A DNA stretch of 64,000 nucleotides, taken from positions 1 through 64,000 of the forward strand of contig NZ_BAAADJ010000006.1 in NCBI RefSeq assembly GCF_039522365.1. The letters run 5' to 3'. The position numbers and the translations under genes were made by a program. The stretch is from Bacillus carboniphilus. GTDB taxonomy: Bacteria; Bacillota; Bacilli; Bacillales; JC228. The notes beneath the pieces were generated by a model, which saw only the letters and a list, made by a program, of their open reading frames with translations, made no database searches and was not told the DNA's origin. Shown here piece by piece: positions 50,681 through 58,527 of this stretch; position 1 is the first letter of the stretch, and each line of letters starts with the position of its first letter.

Positions 50681-50974
50681 TTACGGCTTTTTAATGAGAT
50701 CAATGATGTGCTGCCATGTAGACCATTTTAGCGCATCACTAGGATTCCCATCTCCAACGACTCCATACCCGACCATTAGGCCAACTGCTACACAGCCAAC
50801 AATAAGAAGGAGCACGATGATGATACGAAGCCATAGCGGAATCAGACGGATGCGAATTTTACCTTCTGATTTACTACTCTGCTTCGCTTGTTGTTTTTCC
50901 TGTCTCTCAAGCCTTCTTCTCGTTTTCCGTTCTTCCCTTGTGGTGGTTTCCTGTGTTTTTTCTACCATATCCAT
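50681..50974 (-). CDS. EpuA-type small membrane protein (annotated RNA polymerase subunit beta-like)
   Basis: 97 residues: a long charged cytoplasmic part (TQETTTREERKTRRRLERQE, KQQAKQSSKSEGKIR), then IRLIPLWLRIIIVLLLIVGC as a membrane helix, and a short outside tail with GDGNPSDALKWSTWQHIIDL. This is the PF11772 EpuA family, commonly named DNA-directed RNA polymerase subunit beta in error. It is typically found between flhP and fabZ in Bacillus. Its function is not known. Confidence 0.85.
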   Translation of the reverse strand: MDMVEKTQETTTREERKTRRRLERQEKQQAKQSSKSEGKIRIRLIPLWLRIIIVLLLIVGCVAVGLMVGYGVVGDGNPSDALKWSTWQHIIDLIKKP

Positions 50975-51030
50975 TCTAAAACTCCTTTATAGCAAGGTTG
51001 TTTTAAAAGGCGAACCTTCCAAACTTTAAC

Positions 51031-51858
51031 CTATCTTATTCCGTTCACAAGACCCAACATTTGATCTGAAATGGAGATCGCGCGCGACTGGAATTGATAT
51101 GCACGTTGAACCTGCAATAATTCCGTCATCTCAACACCCATGTCTACGTTTGATTGCTCCAGGGTTCCTTGTTGGAGGGCAACCGCTTCACGAATTGGTG
51201 TTAGGATTTCCTCAATTGCCACACCTAATGCACCAAGGTTCTCCGGTAAAGCGATTAAGTTTCCACCTTGTTGCTCCATGAGCTGAGGACGGTTGATTTG
51301 AACAACGCCAAGGTTCCACACTTGCTCACCGTTATCGGTGTTTACTCGAACCTGTCCAGTTGGGGAGACACTCACTTCATTCGGAACTCCATTTACAATA
51401 ATGGGTGCTTCGTTTTCATCTAATAGTGCATGCCCTTCACTTGTTACGAGCATGCTTTGAGTTTCGTTGAGAGGTGTCCAGCTTAGGTTACCATCTCGTG
51501 TATATTGAATCTCGCCTTCATTTTGTCCGGCAACTAGTACTGAAAAATATTGTCCCTCTGTTGTAAAAGCAAGGTCTAAGTCACGACCCGTTGACACAAT
51601 GTTTCCTTGTTTTGAAACCATTTGGGATTGGACCACACCCGCTCCTGCTCCAAGGCGGATTCCATTCGGTGTATTTCGTCCCACTTCAAACTGTCCGTGA
51701 GGTTGATTGTTGAATTGTTGTGCTAGTAACTCGGTAAACGTTGATTCACGGCGTTTATAACCATTGGTCGAAACGTTGGCCATGTTATGGCTAATTGTAT
51801 CCATTTTTTGTTGAAGCTGCGCCATTGTGTTCGCAGCTGTGATCATGGAGCGACTCAT
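51031..51858 (-). CDS. flhP: Flagellar hook-basal body protein FlhP (FlgG-like)
   Basis: 275 residues with the flagellar rod/hook fold: MSRSMITAANTMAQLQQKMD, ISHNMANVSTNGYKRRESTF at the N-terminus, a middle FlgE/F/G-like domain (DLDLAFTTEGQYFSVLV, YTRDGNLSW), and a C-terminal EQSNVDMGVEMTELLQVQRA YQ coiled coil. FlhP is part of the Bacillus distal rod/hook assembly and is needed for filament formation. The gene follows flhO after 53 bases. Confidence 0.93.
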   Translation of the reverse strand: MSRSMITAANTMAQLQQKMDTISHNMANVSTNGYKRRESTFTELLAQQFNNQPHGQFEVGRNTPNGIRLGAGAGVVQSQMVSKQGNIVSTGRDLDLAFTTEGQYFSVLVAGQNEGEIQYTRDGNLSWTPLNETQSMLVTSEGHALLDENEAPIIVNGVPNEVSVSPTGQVRVNTDNGEQVWNLGVVQINRPQLMEQQGGNLIALPENLGALGVAIEEILTPIREAVALQQGTLEQSNVDMGVEMTELLQVQRAYQFQSRAISISDQMLGLVNGIR

Positions 51859-51911
51859 GGGCTTTCCCCCTAATCATTTTTATGTATAAGCGGATTTTTT
51901 CGAAAAAATTC

Positions 51912-52742
51912 CTATCCGATTCGTCCGATTTCATTTACAGCTTTGTCCATGCTCCGGTCATAAGCTTGAAGGATTTTCTGATTCGCTTCGAATGAGCGAT
52001 AAGCTGATAGTAGCTCCGTCATTGTTTTGGCCGAATCCACATTGGATTGTTCGAGTGAACCTTGGTGGATGCCAAACTCAACACCCTCTTGTCCATACGC
52101 TAATGGCAGGGCTCCATCCTCTGTTCGGAATAATCCATTTCCATCTCTCATTAAAAGGTTTGGATCTTGAGCATAAGAGATTCCAAGACGGTTGGTAATA
52201 TCGCTATTTTGTCGAAGGAATCCGTCTTCCGTTACTTGGAAGTTTGCATCGTTCACTTGGATTCGCTGGCCTTCGTCATTAAGCACAAAGTATCCGTGAC
52301 CTGTTGTTAAAAAGCCTTCGGGATCAACGGTAAAATTCCCGTTTCGGCTGTAGTAAGTTTCGCCACTTGGGTGTTCGATGTTAAAGAATACAGAGCCTGC
52401 TTGTCCATCAACTTCAGGCATTACGCGGTTGGTCAGAGCAAAATCAGTTTGAATGCTCGTATCTCTAAGTGGACCTTGGATAAAATTCGGTGTCATTTCC
52501 TGTACATAAACACCCGTGTTAACCGCGCCAACTGGCCCTTGATTTGGCAACCGGAGGCCTTTTTCAGTAGGAACGTAATTGCCTGGCATCTTGCTGAGCA
52601 AAATATCCGGGAACGCACGTAACGACGCTTGATCCGCTTTAAACCCAGGCGTATTCACATTCGCCATATTATTCGTTAACATATCCGTGCGTCTTTGCTG
52701 TGCAATCATCCCTGTAGCCGCTGTATAAAACCCTTTAAACAT
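51912..52742 (-). CDS. flhO: Flagellar basal-body rod protein FlhO (FlgF/G-like)
   Basis: 276 residues: MFKGFYTAATGMIAQQRRTD, NNMANVNTPGFKADQASLRA, a middle domain with YYSRNGNFTVDPEGFLTTGH, and a C-terminal LEQSNVDSAKTMTELLSAYR. It is the partner of FlhP in the Bacillus rod. ATG 52742 follows GAGGTGG, three codons inside the longer frame. In B. subtilis mbl is next upstream; here the ECF operon, a nitronate monooxygenase and two arrays lie between. Confidence 0.93.
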   Translation of the reverse strand: MFKGFYTAATGMIAQQRRTDMLTNNMANVNTPGFKADQASLRAFPDILLSKMPGNYVPTEKGLRLPNQGPVGAVNTGVYVQEMTPNFIQGPLRDTSIQTDFALTNRVMPEVDGQAGSVFFNIEHPSGETYYSRNGNFTVDPEGFLTTGHGYFVLNDEGQRIQVNDANFQVTEDGFLRQNSDITNRLGISYAQDPNLLMRDGNGLFRTEDGALPLAYGQEGVEFGIHQGSLEQSNVDSAKTMTELLSAYRSFEANQKILQAYDRSMDKAVNEIGRIG

Positions 52743-52890
52743 CGTGTCCACCTCAATTTCTCATTAAAACTAGTAAACTAGTTCCATCCGTACAAAAGTC
52801 TTTCCTACTATTATAGTACATTTTTCATCAAGAAACATAAGAATTTCTGGCTATTTTGACAAATTTTGCGGGATTGGGGTGGTTTGGGGC

Positions 52891-53383
52891 GGTGGGACAG
52901 AGGGGACAGGAACCTCTGTCCCACCTCTGTCCCGCAGTGATGAAAATGTGGATTATAGTTTGGTTTGAGGATTTTGAGGGTTTTGGTAGCCGGGGTTTTG
53001 TTAATTAAGGGCCGGTTTTTAGGGGGAGAGGTTGGACACTTGGGGTTTTTCAGAACTTGGTCAATGGAATTCAGAACTCGCGTTACTTTTTTCGGAACTC
53101 ACTCACCCTTATTCAGAACTCGCGTCACTTATTTCAGAACTCAACCAACCTAATTCAGAACTCGCGTCACCTTTTTCAGAACTCAACCAACCTAATTCGG
53201 AACACGCGTCACCTTTTTCAGAACTCAACCAACCTAATTCAGAACTCGCGTTACTTTTTTCAGAACTTACTCACCATAATTCAGAACTCGCCTCAAAAGC
53301 TATTTTCTGAAACTGGCAATTACCTAAAGTAACTACGATAACCTAAAAAAAGATGGGACAAGGTTCCTGTCCCCCTTGTCCCA
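52891..53383 (+). repeat. Composite: GGGACA hairpin, CCGG leader, 21-bp array 6 (12 units), GGGACA hairpin
   Basis: GGGACA hairpin at 52891-52935; leader TAGCCGGGGTTTTGTTAATT then AAGGGCCGG at 52987; cores TTC(A/G)GAAC at 53049, 53070, 53091, 53112, 53133, 53154, 53175, 53196, 53217, 53238, 53259 and 53280, all 21 bp apart; closing GGGACA hairpin at 53354, abutting the stop codon of the next gene. Several neighbouring units are near copies (AACCAACCTAA, CGCGTCACCTT), pointing to growth by duplication of 42-bp pairs. Confidence 0.93.
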
Positions 53384-54343
53384 CTAGCGGAACACTCCCG
53401 ACAGTCCTTCGTAAGTTTCTTTTGCTTCAGATAAAATGTTCTCTATCACTTCCGCCACAGTCGGGATATCATCAATCAACCCAATCGTCTGCCCGAGTGC
53501 AATGACTCCTTTGCTCACATCTCCTGACTGGAGGAGGTCTTGGTACGCCTCTCCGCGCAGGTACGGGAAGATTTCTTCGAAGGTTGCACCCTTCCATTCC
53601 ATTTCGGCTACTCTCATTGAAGTCTCTGATTTCATAACTCGCGCAGGTTTCCCCAATGAACGTTTGACAATGACCGTGTCGTTTTCCGTGAGTTCGGGTA
53701 ACCTCGACTTAATGTCCGGGTGCAGGGCCACCTCTTGCGTCGCTAGGAATCGGGTACCCATTTGCACTGCTCCTGCTCCTAGTGAGAGAGCAGCTAACAA
53801 AGAACGGCCTGTTGAGAAACCACCAGCTGCAATGACTGGAATTCCAAGTTCCCGAACTGCTTTTTGCACTAGGGTCAGGGACGTAACTTCTTCTCGCCCA
53901 GGGTGTCCGCCACATTCATAGCCGACCATAACAATCGCGTCCGCACCCATGGCTTCTGCTTTTTTCGCGAAACGGATAGAGGGTACAACGTGAACCCATT
54001 TCACTCCATTTTCTTTAAAAGCAGGTACGAATTTTTCGGGGTTCGCCCCAGAAGTAAAGATAATCGGAACTTTTGCTGCCAATGCAGCTTCCACGTATAC
54101 CTCCATCGGCTGACGAATCCCGATCGCAATGTTCACGCCGAACGGGTTACTGGTCATCTGTCTTGTTTTTTCAATATCCTGTAGAAACTCAGTTGGAGAA
54201 TCATAGCTTCCTGCGGTAATCAGACCGAGGCCCCCTGCGTTACTTACTGCCGAAACAAGTGGTGATGTTCCTAATCCCTGCAGCCCACCTTGGATAATCG
54301 GGTATTTTATATTTAAGAGTTTAGTAATCGTCGTTTCAAACAT
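53384..54343 (-). CDS. Nitronate monooxygenase family protein (NPD/FabK-like)
   Basis: 319 residues with a TIM-barrel flavoprotein pattern: LNIKYPIIQGGLQGLGTSPL, AVSNAGGLGLITAG, NPFGVNIAIG, VGYECGGHPGREEVTSL, VIAAGGFSTGRSLLAALSLG, and AVQMGTRFLATQE. Such enzymes oxidise alkyl nitronates with FMN, or reduce enoyl-ACP (FabK). ATG 54343 follows AGGAGGG; the longer frame has no site. The stop codon directly abuts a GGGACA repeat. It stands alone. Confidence 0.9.
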   Translation of the reverse strand: MFETTITKLLNIKYPIIQGGLQGLGTSPLVSAVSNAGGLGLITAGSYDSPTEFLQDIEKTRQMTSNPFGVNIAIGIRQPMEVYVEAALAAKVPIIFTSGANPEKFVPAFKENGVKWVHVVPSIRFAKKAEAMGADAIVMVGYECGGHPGREEVTSLTLVQKAVRELGIPVIAAGGFSTGRSLLAALSLGAGAVQMGTRFLATQEVALHPDIKSRLPELTENDTVIVKRSLGKPARVMKSETSMRVAEMEWKGATFEEIFPYLRGEAYQDLLQSGDVSKGVIALGQTIGLIDDIPTVAEVIENILSEAKETYEGLSGVFR

Positions 54344-54431
54344 AATTGCCCTCCTGATAGAAAATGAATCGTCATTCATTTATATTCGGTAGTGAGACAC
54401 CTTAATCCTTTATTTTTTGTAAATGAATATA

Positions 54432-54465
54432 AAAAGAGCCCAGGGATTGATGACCCGAGCTCTTC
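54432..54465 (-). terminator. Terminator after the ECF sigma operon
   Basis: Minus strand GAAGAGCTCGGG...CCCTGGGCTCTTTTTAT; arms AGAGC/GCTCT plus inner GGG/CCC. Confidence 0.7.
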
Positions 54466-54477
54466 AAAGTGTTTATT

Positions 54478-54729
54478 TTATAAAAGCCAAAGTAATAACC
54501 CCGGAATAACAACCGCCACCGCCACCGGAATAGTCTGAATCAGTGTAATACTCGATGTTGTTAGCGACATGGATTGGAGTGGATTGGGTGCTTCTGAAAA
54601 GAGAAGGTCACCGACTCGGTCCATGGGTGTTTTTTGTGCTGGGAAATCTGGGACTGTTACATGAAATTGATCCATGAGATGTGAAAGTTCTTTTTCTTGA
54701 TCAAATGGTTCTTTCGTTTCCACGGTCAT
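54478..54729 (-). CDS. Probable small anti-sigma factor
   Basis: 83 residues: an acidic cytoplasmic part (EPFDQEKELSHLMDQFHVTV, PDFPAQKTPMDRVGDLLF) and one C-terminal membrane helix (IQTIPVAVAVVIPGLLLWLL). It overlaps the sigma-factor gene by 29 bases, the usual place for an anti-sigma factor. No zinc anti-sigma motif (HxxxCxxC) is present, so it may be of the YxlC kind. ATG 54729 is close to its site; GTG 54723 is an alternative. Confidence 0.7.
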   Translation of the reverse strand: MTVETKEPFDQEKELSHLMDQFHVTVPDFPAQKTPMDRVGDLLFSEAPNPLQSMSLTTSSITLIQTIPVAVAVVIPGLLLWLL

Positions 54730-55243
54730 CCACCTCCAATATTTTTTTCAGCTGTCCAATTGCATGATGTAAACGCGACTTCACGGTTCCCATAGGTATA
54801 GCCAGTACGTCTGCGATCTCTTCGTGCGTTAGCCGATGGTAGTAAGATAAAATGATGACGGCCCGGTGATCTTCTTTTAGCTTTTGTAAAGCGAAGCGCA
54901 CATTGAGTTGGTCCACGATATCAATATCGCGGTGCTCCACGACCAGGAAAGGAAGGATTTTTTTTAGTTTGGCCCTTCGCTTCATCTTGTTAATCATTTT
55001 ATTATAGGCAATTTGAAATAAGTAGGTTTTAAATGAAGCTTTTTGCGCATCGTACTTGTCTTTATCCTTTTGGATTTGTAAAAATGTATCCTGTACCACA
55101 TCGATGCTTAGTTGTTCTTCATTGGTAAAACGGTATATAAATTGGTATAACGGCCCTCGGTACTGCTGATAGATCCACTCGAAGGCCGCCTCATCCCCCT
55201 GTTGAAACGCCTCTACATAGGCTCTATTTGTGTTCGAGCTCAT
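54701..55243 (-). CDS. ECF-family RNA polymerase sigma factor
   Basis: 180 residues with sigma region 2 (FEWIYQQYRGPLYQFIYRFT, SIDVVQDTFLQIQKDKDKYD, FKTYLFQIAYNKMINKMKRR) and region 4 (LKEDHRAVIILSYYHRLTHE, EIADVLAIPMGTVKSRLHHA). It directs polymerase to stress-type promoters. It overlaps the upstream membrane-protein gene and the downstream anti-sigma gene, so three proteins form one unit. The upstream TGAACC-N17/18-TATAAG before 55601 may be its own promoter, but this is weak. Confidence 0.92.
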   Translation of the reverse strand: MSSNTNRAYVEAFQQGDEAAFEWIYQQYRGPLYQFIYRFTNEEQLSIDVVQDTFLQIQKDKDKYDAQKASFKTYLFQIAYNKMINKMKRRAKLKKILPFLVVEHRDIDIVDQLNVRFALQKLKEDHRAVIILSYYHRLTHEEIADVLAIPMGTVKSRLHHAIGQLKKILEVDDRGNERTI

Positions 55244-55601
55244 GACTCCACCGCTCTTTAATTCCTTTGATCGTAATCGCCGTTCGGCTAATTAACCAAC
55301 CGAAAGTGATTGTTGTAAACACAAATGCTTGATGCATGAAAAACTGCACGTAAGGATTCTCCACGTTTTCACCACTGGATACAAGAATGACGAGTACCAG
55401 AAAACAAGCGAATGAATAAACAGCAGCTATCGTATTGATCGTATCCCACCGCGTCCATCTGAAATAAATTTCTGTCTTCTGAAAATCCACTTTTCCATTT
55501 GGCTTATTGACGACCTTTCTCTGAAGTGAAATAATAACCCCCGCAAATACAATAGATAAAATTGCAACAACAATGGAACTAACAATCCAACCTGAAGCCA
55601 T
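55224..55601 (-). CDS. Membrane protein of the ECF operon
   Basis: 125 residues with three or four hydrophobic helices: SSIVVAILSIVFAGVIISLQ at the start, INTIAAVYSFACFLVLVILV and FFMHQAFVFTTITFGWLIS, separated by charged loops (VDFQKTEIYFRWTRWDT). It is the first gene of the three-gene sigma operon and may sense membrane stress with the anti-sigma factor; this is inference. ATG 55601 lies behind AAAGGGTG. Family not recognised. Confidence 0.68.
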   Translation of the reverse strand: MASGWIVSSIVVAILSIVFAGVIISLQRKVVNKPNGKVDFQKTEIYFRWTRWDTINTIAAVYSFACFLVLVILVSSGENVENPYVQFFMHQAFVFTTITFGWLISRTAITIKGIKERWSHELEHK

Positions 55602-55743
55602 GTGTGACACCCTTTCCCTTTGTTCTTTTACTTCTTATACAATTGAAGACGGGGTTTGGTTCAAAGTTTTTTAAAAGTTTTTTAGAAATTGTGAAATAGG
55701 ATGATTTTAGTGGTGATTCTTCTGGGTAGGGGCAGTATGTTCT

Positions 55744-56240
55744 CTGATAGGATAGTCTTTTTTTCCGATAGCACACGCACCTTTTCCGATAGACGCCTCT
55801 TCTTTTCCGATAGACGCCCCATCTTTTCCGATAGCACTCGCACCTTTTCCGATAGACGCCTCTTCTTTTCCGATAACACTCGCACCTTTTCCGATAGACG
55901 CCTCTTCTTTTCCGATAACACTCGCACCTTTTCCGATAGACGCCTCATCTTTTCCGATAGCACTCGCACCTTTTCCGATAGACGCCTCTTCTTTTCCGAT
56001 AGCACACGCACCTTTTCCGATAGACGCCTCATCTTTTCCGATAGCACACGCACTTTTTCCGATAGACGCCTCATCTTTTCCGATAGCACTAGCACCTTTT
56101 CCGATAGACGCCTCATCTTTTCCGATAGCACACGCACTTTTTCCGATAGACGTCTCATCTTTTCCGATAGCACACGCACTTTTTCCGATAGACGTCTCAT
56201 CTTTTCCGATAGCACTCACACTTTTTCCGATAGCCACCCA
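55744..56240 (-). repeat. 21-bp array 7 (TATCGGAAA type, 23 units, inverted)
   Basis: TTTCCGATA on plus (TATCGGAAA on minus) recurs at a strict 21-bp step with CCGATA at 55765, 55786, 55807 and so on to 56227: 23 units without a phase slip. Spacers alternate between an AGACGCCTC and an AGCAC(A/T)CGCAC class, giving a 42-bp super-period. It is the longest array and the only one in minus orientation. All six frames across it are poor guides to coding; the period keeps three of them open. Confidence 0.95.
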
Positions 56241-56309
56241 CTCTCTGCCGATACCGGTTCACAAATATGCAATCTAACAGTTATTCAGCGATTACCCCCA
56301 TAATCCAAC

Positions 56310-56345
56310 CACAAAAAAACAGCAGAACCCCTCATCCTGCTGTCA
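56310..56345 (-). terminator. Terminator after 56343-56678 gene
   Basis: Minus strand ACAGCAG-gatgaggggtt-CTGCTGTTTTTTTG. Confidence 0.85.
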
Positions 56346-56678
56346 TTTCTTCCGCGCTGTTTGTTTACTTTTGATTTCTCCAACCCATTTGGACTGGAAG
56401 TAGTACCAGAAGACAATAGAGTATAGAAGGAATACAACAAAAATACCCCCGACATATCTTCCAATTTCCTCAGCAAGGAAAGGCATGCTCAGGATCAGGA
56501 CTGCTGACGTCAATAGGTAAATGAAGAGGGCGTTGGCTGCCCTTTTATCGTTCGTGACACTTTCCTTTAACTTACCTAGGAGGAATAAATTTCCGGTTAC
56601 TTTTGTGAAGATGGCACTAATTAAGAAGAATGCACCCAGTGCGTACGCGACGTTGAAAAACCAAGCTGGTATAAACAT
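56343..56678 (-). CDS. Small membrane protein, unknown
   Basis: 111 residues, three or four membrane helices (WFFNVAYALGAFFLISAIF; NALFIYLLTSAVLILSM; VGGIFVVFLLYSIVFWYYF) and a basic cytoplasmic tail (KSKQTARKK). No family recognised. It follows mbl by 63 bases with a terminator-type hairpin between them, and starts behind AAGGAG. It is bounded downstream by a strong terminator and the longest array. Confidence 0.65.
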   Translation of the reverse strand: MFIPAWFFNVAYALGAFFLISAIFTKVTGNLFLLGKLKESVTNDKRAANALFIYLLTSAVLILSMPFLAEEIGRYVGGIFVVFLLYSIVFWYYFQSKWVGEIKSKQTARKK

Positions 56679-56695
56679 ATTCGTCTCCTTATAGA

Positions 56696-56734
56696 AGAAA
56701 CGGCCACCTCCATTGAGGTGCCGTTTCGTTTCAT
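56696..56734 (-). terminator. Terminator after mbl
   Basis: GAAACGGC-ACCTC / GAGGT-GGCCGTTTC arms with a TTCTTC tail on the minus strand. Confidence 0.75.
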
Positions 56735-56741
56735 TTCGTTT

Positions 56742-57743
56742 TTATCCTAATTTTTTACGTGGGATGCGGCCCATTGTTTCAAGCATGATCCCTGTACCGA
56801 TTGCTACACAATCCATTGGGTTTTCAGCCACTAGAACTGGAACTTTTAATTCGTTTGCAAGCAGGACATCGAATCCATGAAGAAGTGCTCCACCGCCTGT
56901 TAAGATGACACCACGGTCGATGATGTCTGCAGACAATTCAGGTGGCGTTCTTTCTAGGACACTCTTTGCTGCTTGGACGATGACATCCACTGATTCACGA
57001 AGAGCATCTGCAATTTCGTCGGATGTGATGGTAATTGTTCTTGGAAGTCCGGAAACCATGTCTCGTCCACGGATGTCCATTGATTCCTTACGAGAACCTT
57101 CCACAACCGTTGCGATTTGCAATTTAATATCTTCTGCTGTTCTTTCACCGATTAACAGCTTGTACTTACGTTTAATGTAGTTCAAAATGTCAGAGTCAAA
57201 CTTGTCTCCAGCCATTTTAATAGAAGAAGAAGTTACGATGTCACCCATAGAAAGGACGGCCACATCTGTTGTTCCTCCACCGATATCTACAACCATGTTA
57301 CCACTTGGTTGGAAGATATCCATTCCAGCACCGATTGCTGCCACTTTTGGCTCCTCTGCAAGCTCAACGTTCTTTCCGCCACTTTTTTCTGCAGCTTCTC
57401 TGATCGCCTTTTGCTCAACAGATGTAATGTTAGTTGGACAACAAATTAAGATTCTTGGCTTTGATAAAACACCTTTAACGTTTAATTTATGTATAAAATG
57501 CTTTAACATCGCTTCTGTTACATCAAAGTCCGCGATTACACCGTCTTTTAATGGACGAATCGCAACGATATTTCCAGGTGTACGCCCCACCATTCGACGG
57601 GCTTCTTCACCCACTGCTAATACTTTGTTTGTATTTTTATCAATGGCCACAACTGATGGCTCATTTAATACAATTCCTTTTCCTTTTACGTGTATTAGAA
57701 CGTTCGCCGTTCCAAGGTCAATCCCAATATCCCTAGCAAACAT
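56742..57743 (-). CDS. mbl: MreB-like cell-shape protein Mbl
   Basis: 333 residues starting MFARDIGIDLGTANVLIHVK, very like B. subtilis Mbl, with the actin-fold motifs DIGIDLGTAN (phosphate 1), NMVVDIGGGTTDVAVLSMGD (phosphate 2), GERTAEDIK, and ILTGGGALLHGFD (adenosine). It polymerises under the membrane and guides sidewall peptidoglycan synthesis. ATG 57743 follows GGGGAG and AGGAGG; the 13-residue longer frame has no support. In B. subtilis spoIIID precedes it; here the tail-collar genes do. Confidence 0.96.
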   Translation of the reverse strand: MFARDIGIDLGTANVLIHVKGKGIVLNEPSVVAIDKNTNKVLAVGEEARRMVGRTPGNIVAIRPLKDGVIADFDVTEAMLKHFIHKLNVKGVLSKPRILICCPTNITSVEQKAIREAAEKSGGKNVELAEEPKVAAIGAGMDIFQPSGNMVVDIGGGTTDVAVLSMGDIVTSSSIKMAGDKFDSDILNYIKRKYKLLIGERTAEDIKLQIATVVEGSRKESMDIRGRDMVSGLPRTITITSDEIADALRESVDVIVQAAKSVLERTPPELSADIIDRGVILTGGGALLHGFDVLLANELKVPVLVAENPMDCVAIGTGIMLETMGRIPRKKLG

Positions 57744-57956
57744 AGCTCCCCAAATCCTCCTAACAACATTTACTAAACGCACCTTATCTTTCTAATTGTC
57801 TATTTTACCATAAAACGTATGACATAAGACATAGAAACATGGGAAATTTGACAAATTTTATATATTTCCGGGGAAATTTGTCGAATGGTTGAGGAATGTT
57901 GTTAGTTCTGGAGCGATGGATTGTAAATGAGGTAGCGTTATGGAGGCATTTCATTA

Positions 57957-57990
57957 CATAAAAAATGCCCGAGCACTCACTCTCGGGCAG
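57957..57990 (-). terminator. Terminator after tail-collar gene cluster
   Basis: Minus strand TGCCCGAG-agtgagtg-CTCGGGCATTTTTTA, eight-base stem with a clear T-run. Confidence 0.88.
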
Positions 57991-57997
57991 GCATTTC

Positions 57998-58516
57998 CTA
58001 TGGTCGATGTGGGAATTCTCCGTCTAGTGCAATGATGAAGTTGAGACCTACATACGGTTGACGGTTATTGTGAGGCTGATTTCCGCCTGTAAGTCCTATG
58101 TTTTGAATGTTCATTTGCACATCCGGTGCAGTGGTTGAATACAAAGAGGATGAACCTCTACCTAAGTTTGACCAGGATGCTTCACTTGGATTACTCGTCG
58201 TAGGTGAAGAACTAGCTTTCGCATAGTGGTTATGATAGGGCATTTGTTGAGTAGTGATGGTAACGGTATTTGCTCCACCTCTATAACCTAATTGCCTAGG
58301 AGTTAATCCCGATCCACTTCCAGCATGCATAGGAGCTCTTCCCCTGAAATCCGGGAGCGCGAAAGTTGTTTTCCCGTCACCTCCATAAGTAACTCCTAAT
58401 AATGAAAATAATGCAGTATTCTGTGAAATTGGGATGAGCTGTCCTTCACAAAAGGCCCAGCCCCTTGGAGCAAAATTCCCGGCAAACAATCTGATTTCCC
58501 CAATAAATTGGTCCAT
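57998..58516 (-). CDS. Phage tail collar (MdpB-like) protein 1
   Basis: 172 residues: MDQFIGEIRLFAGNFAPRGW then AFCEGQLIPISQNTALFSLL and GVTYGGDGKTTFALPDFRGR, the tail collar domain (PF07484) as in microcystin-dependent MdpB proteins. The rest is Ser/Thr/Asn-rich and ends QPYVGLNFIIALDGEFPHR. ATG 58516 follows GGAGGG. It is the last of three paralogues in tandem. Role unknown; a surface or contractile-fibre part is possible. Confidence 0.88.
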   Translation of the reverse strand: MDQFIGEIRLFAGNFAPRGWAFCEGQLIPISQNTALFSLLGVTYGGDGKTTFALPDFRGRAPMHAGSGSGLTPRQLGYRGGANTVTITTQQMPYHNHYAKASSSPTTSNPSEASWSNLGRGSSSLYSTTAPDVQMNIQNIGLTGGNQPHNNRQPYVGLNFIIALDGEFPHRP

Positions 58517-58527
58517 GTTAATCCCTC

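Noticed and set aside
53032-53332. Frames of SEL/QNS repeats over array 6, and similar ones at 40142-40690, 44444-44707 and 49847-50223
   Set aside because: Same artefact of the 21-bp arrays; conservation is at DNA level, and spacers change without regard to codons.
40266-56240. CRISPR array
   Set aside because: The repeat core is only 9-13 bp with 8-12 bp spacers; no leader-type cas genes are nearby and spacers resemble each other.
55682-56303. Three long overlapping frames (such as LSEKMRRLSEKVRV and SIGKGACAIGKD repeats) across array 7
   Set aside because: The 21-bp period is a multiple of three and lacks stops, so several frames on both strands stay open; no start site or ribosome-binding site fits, and the same happens over every array.
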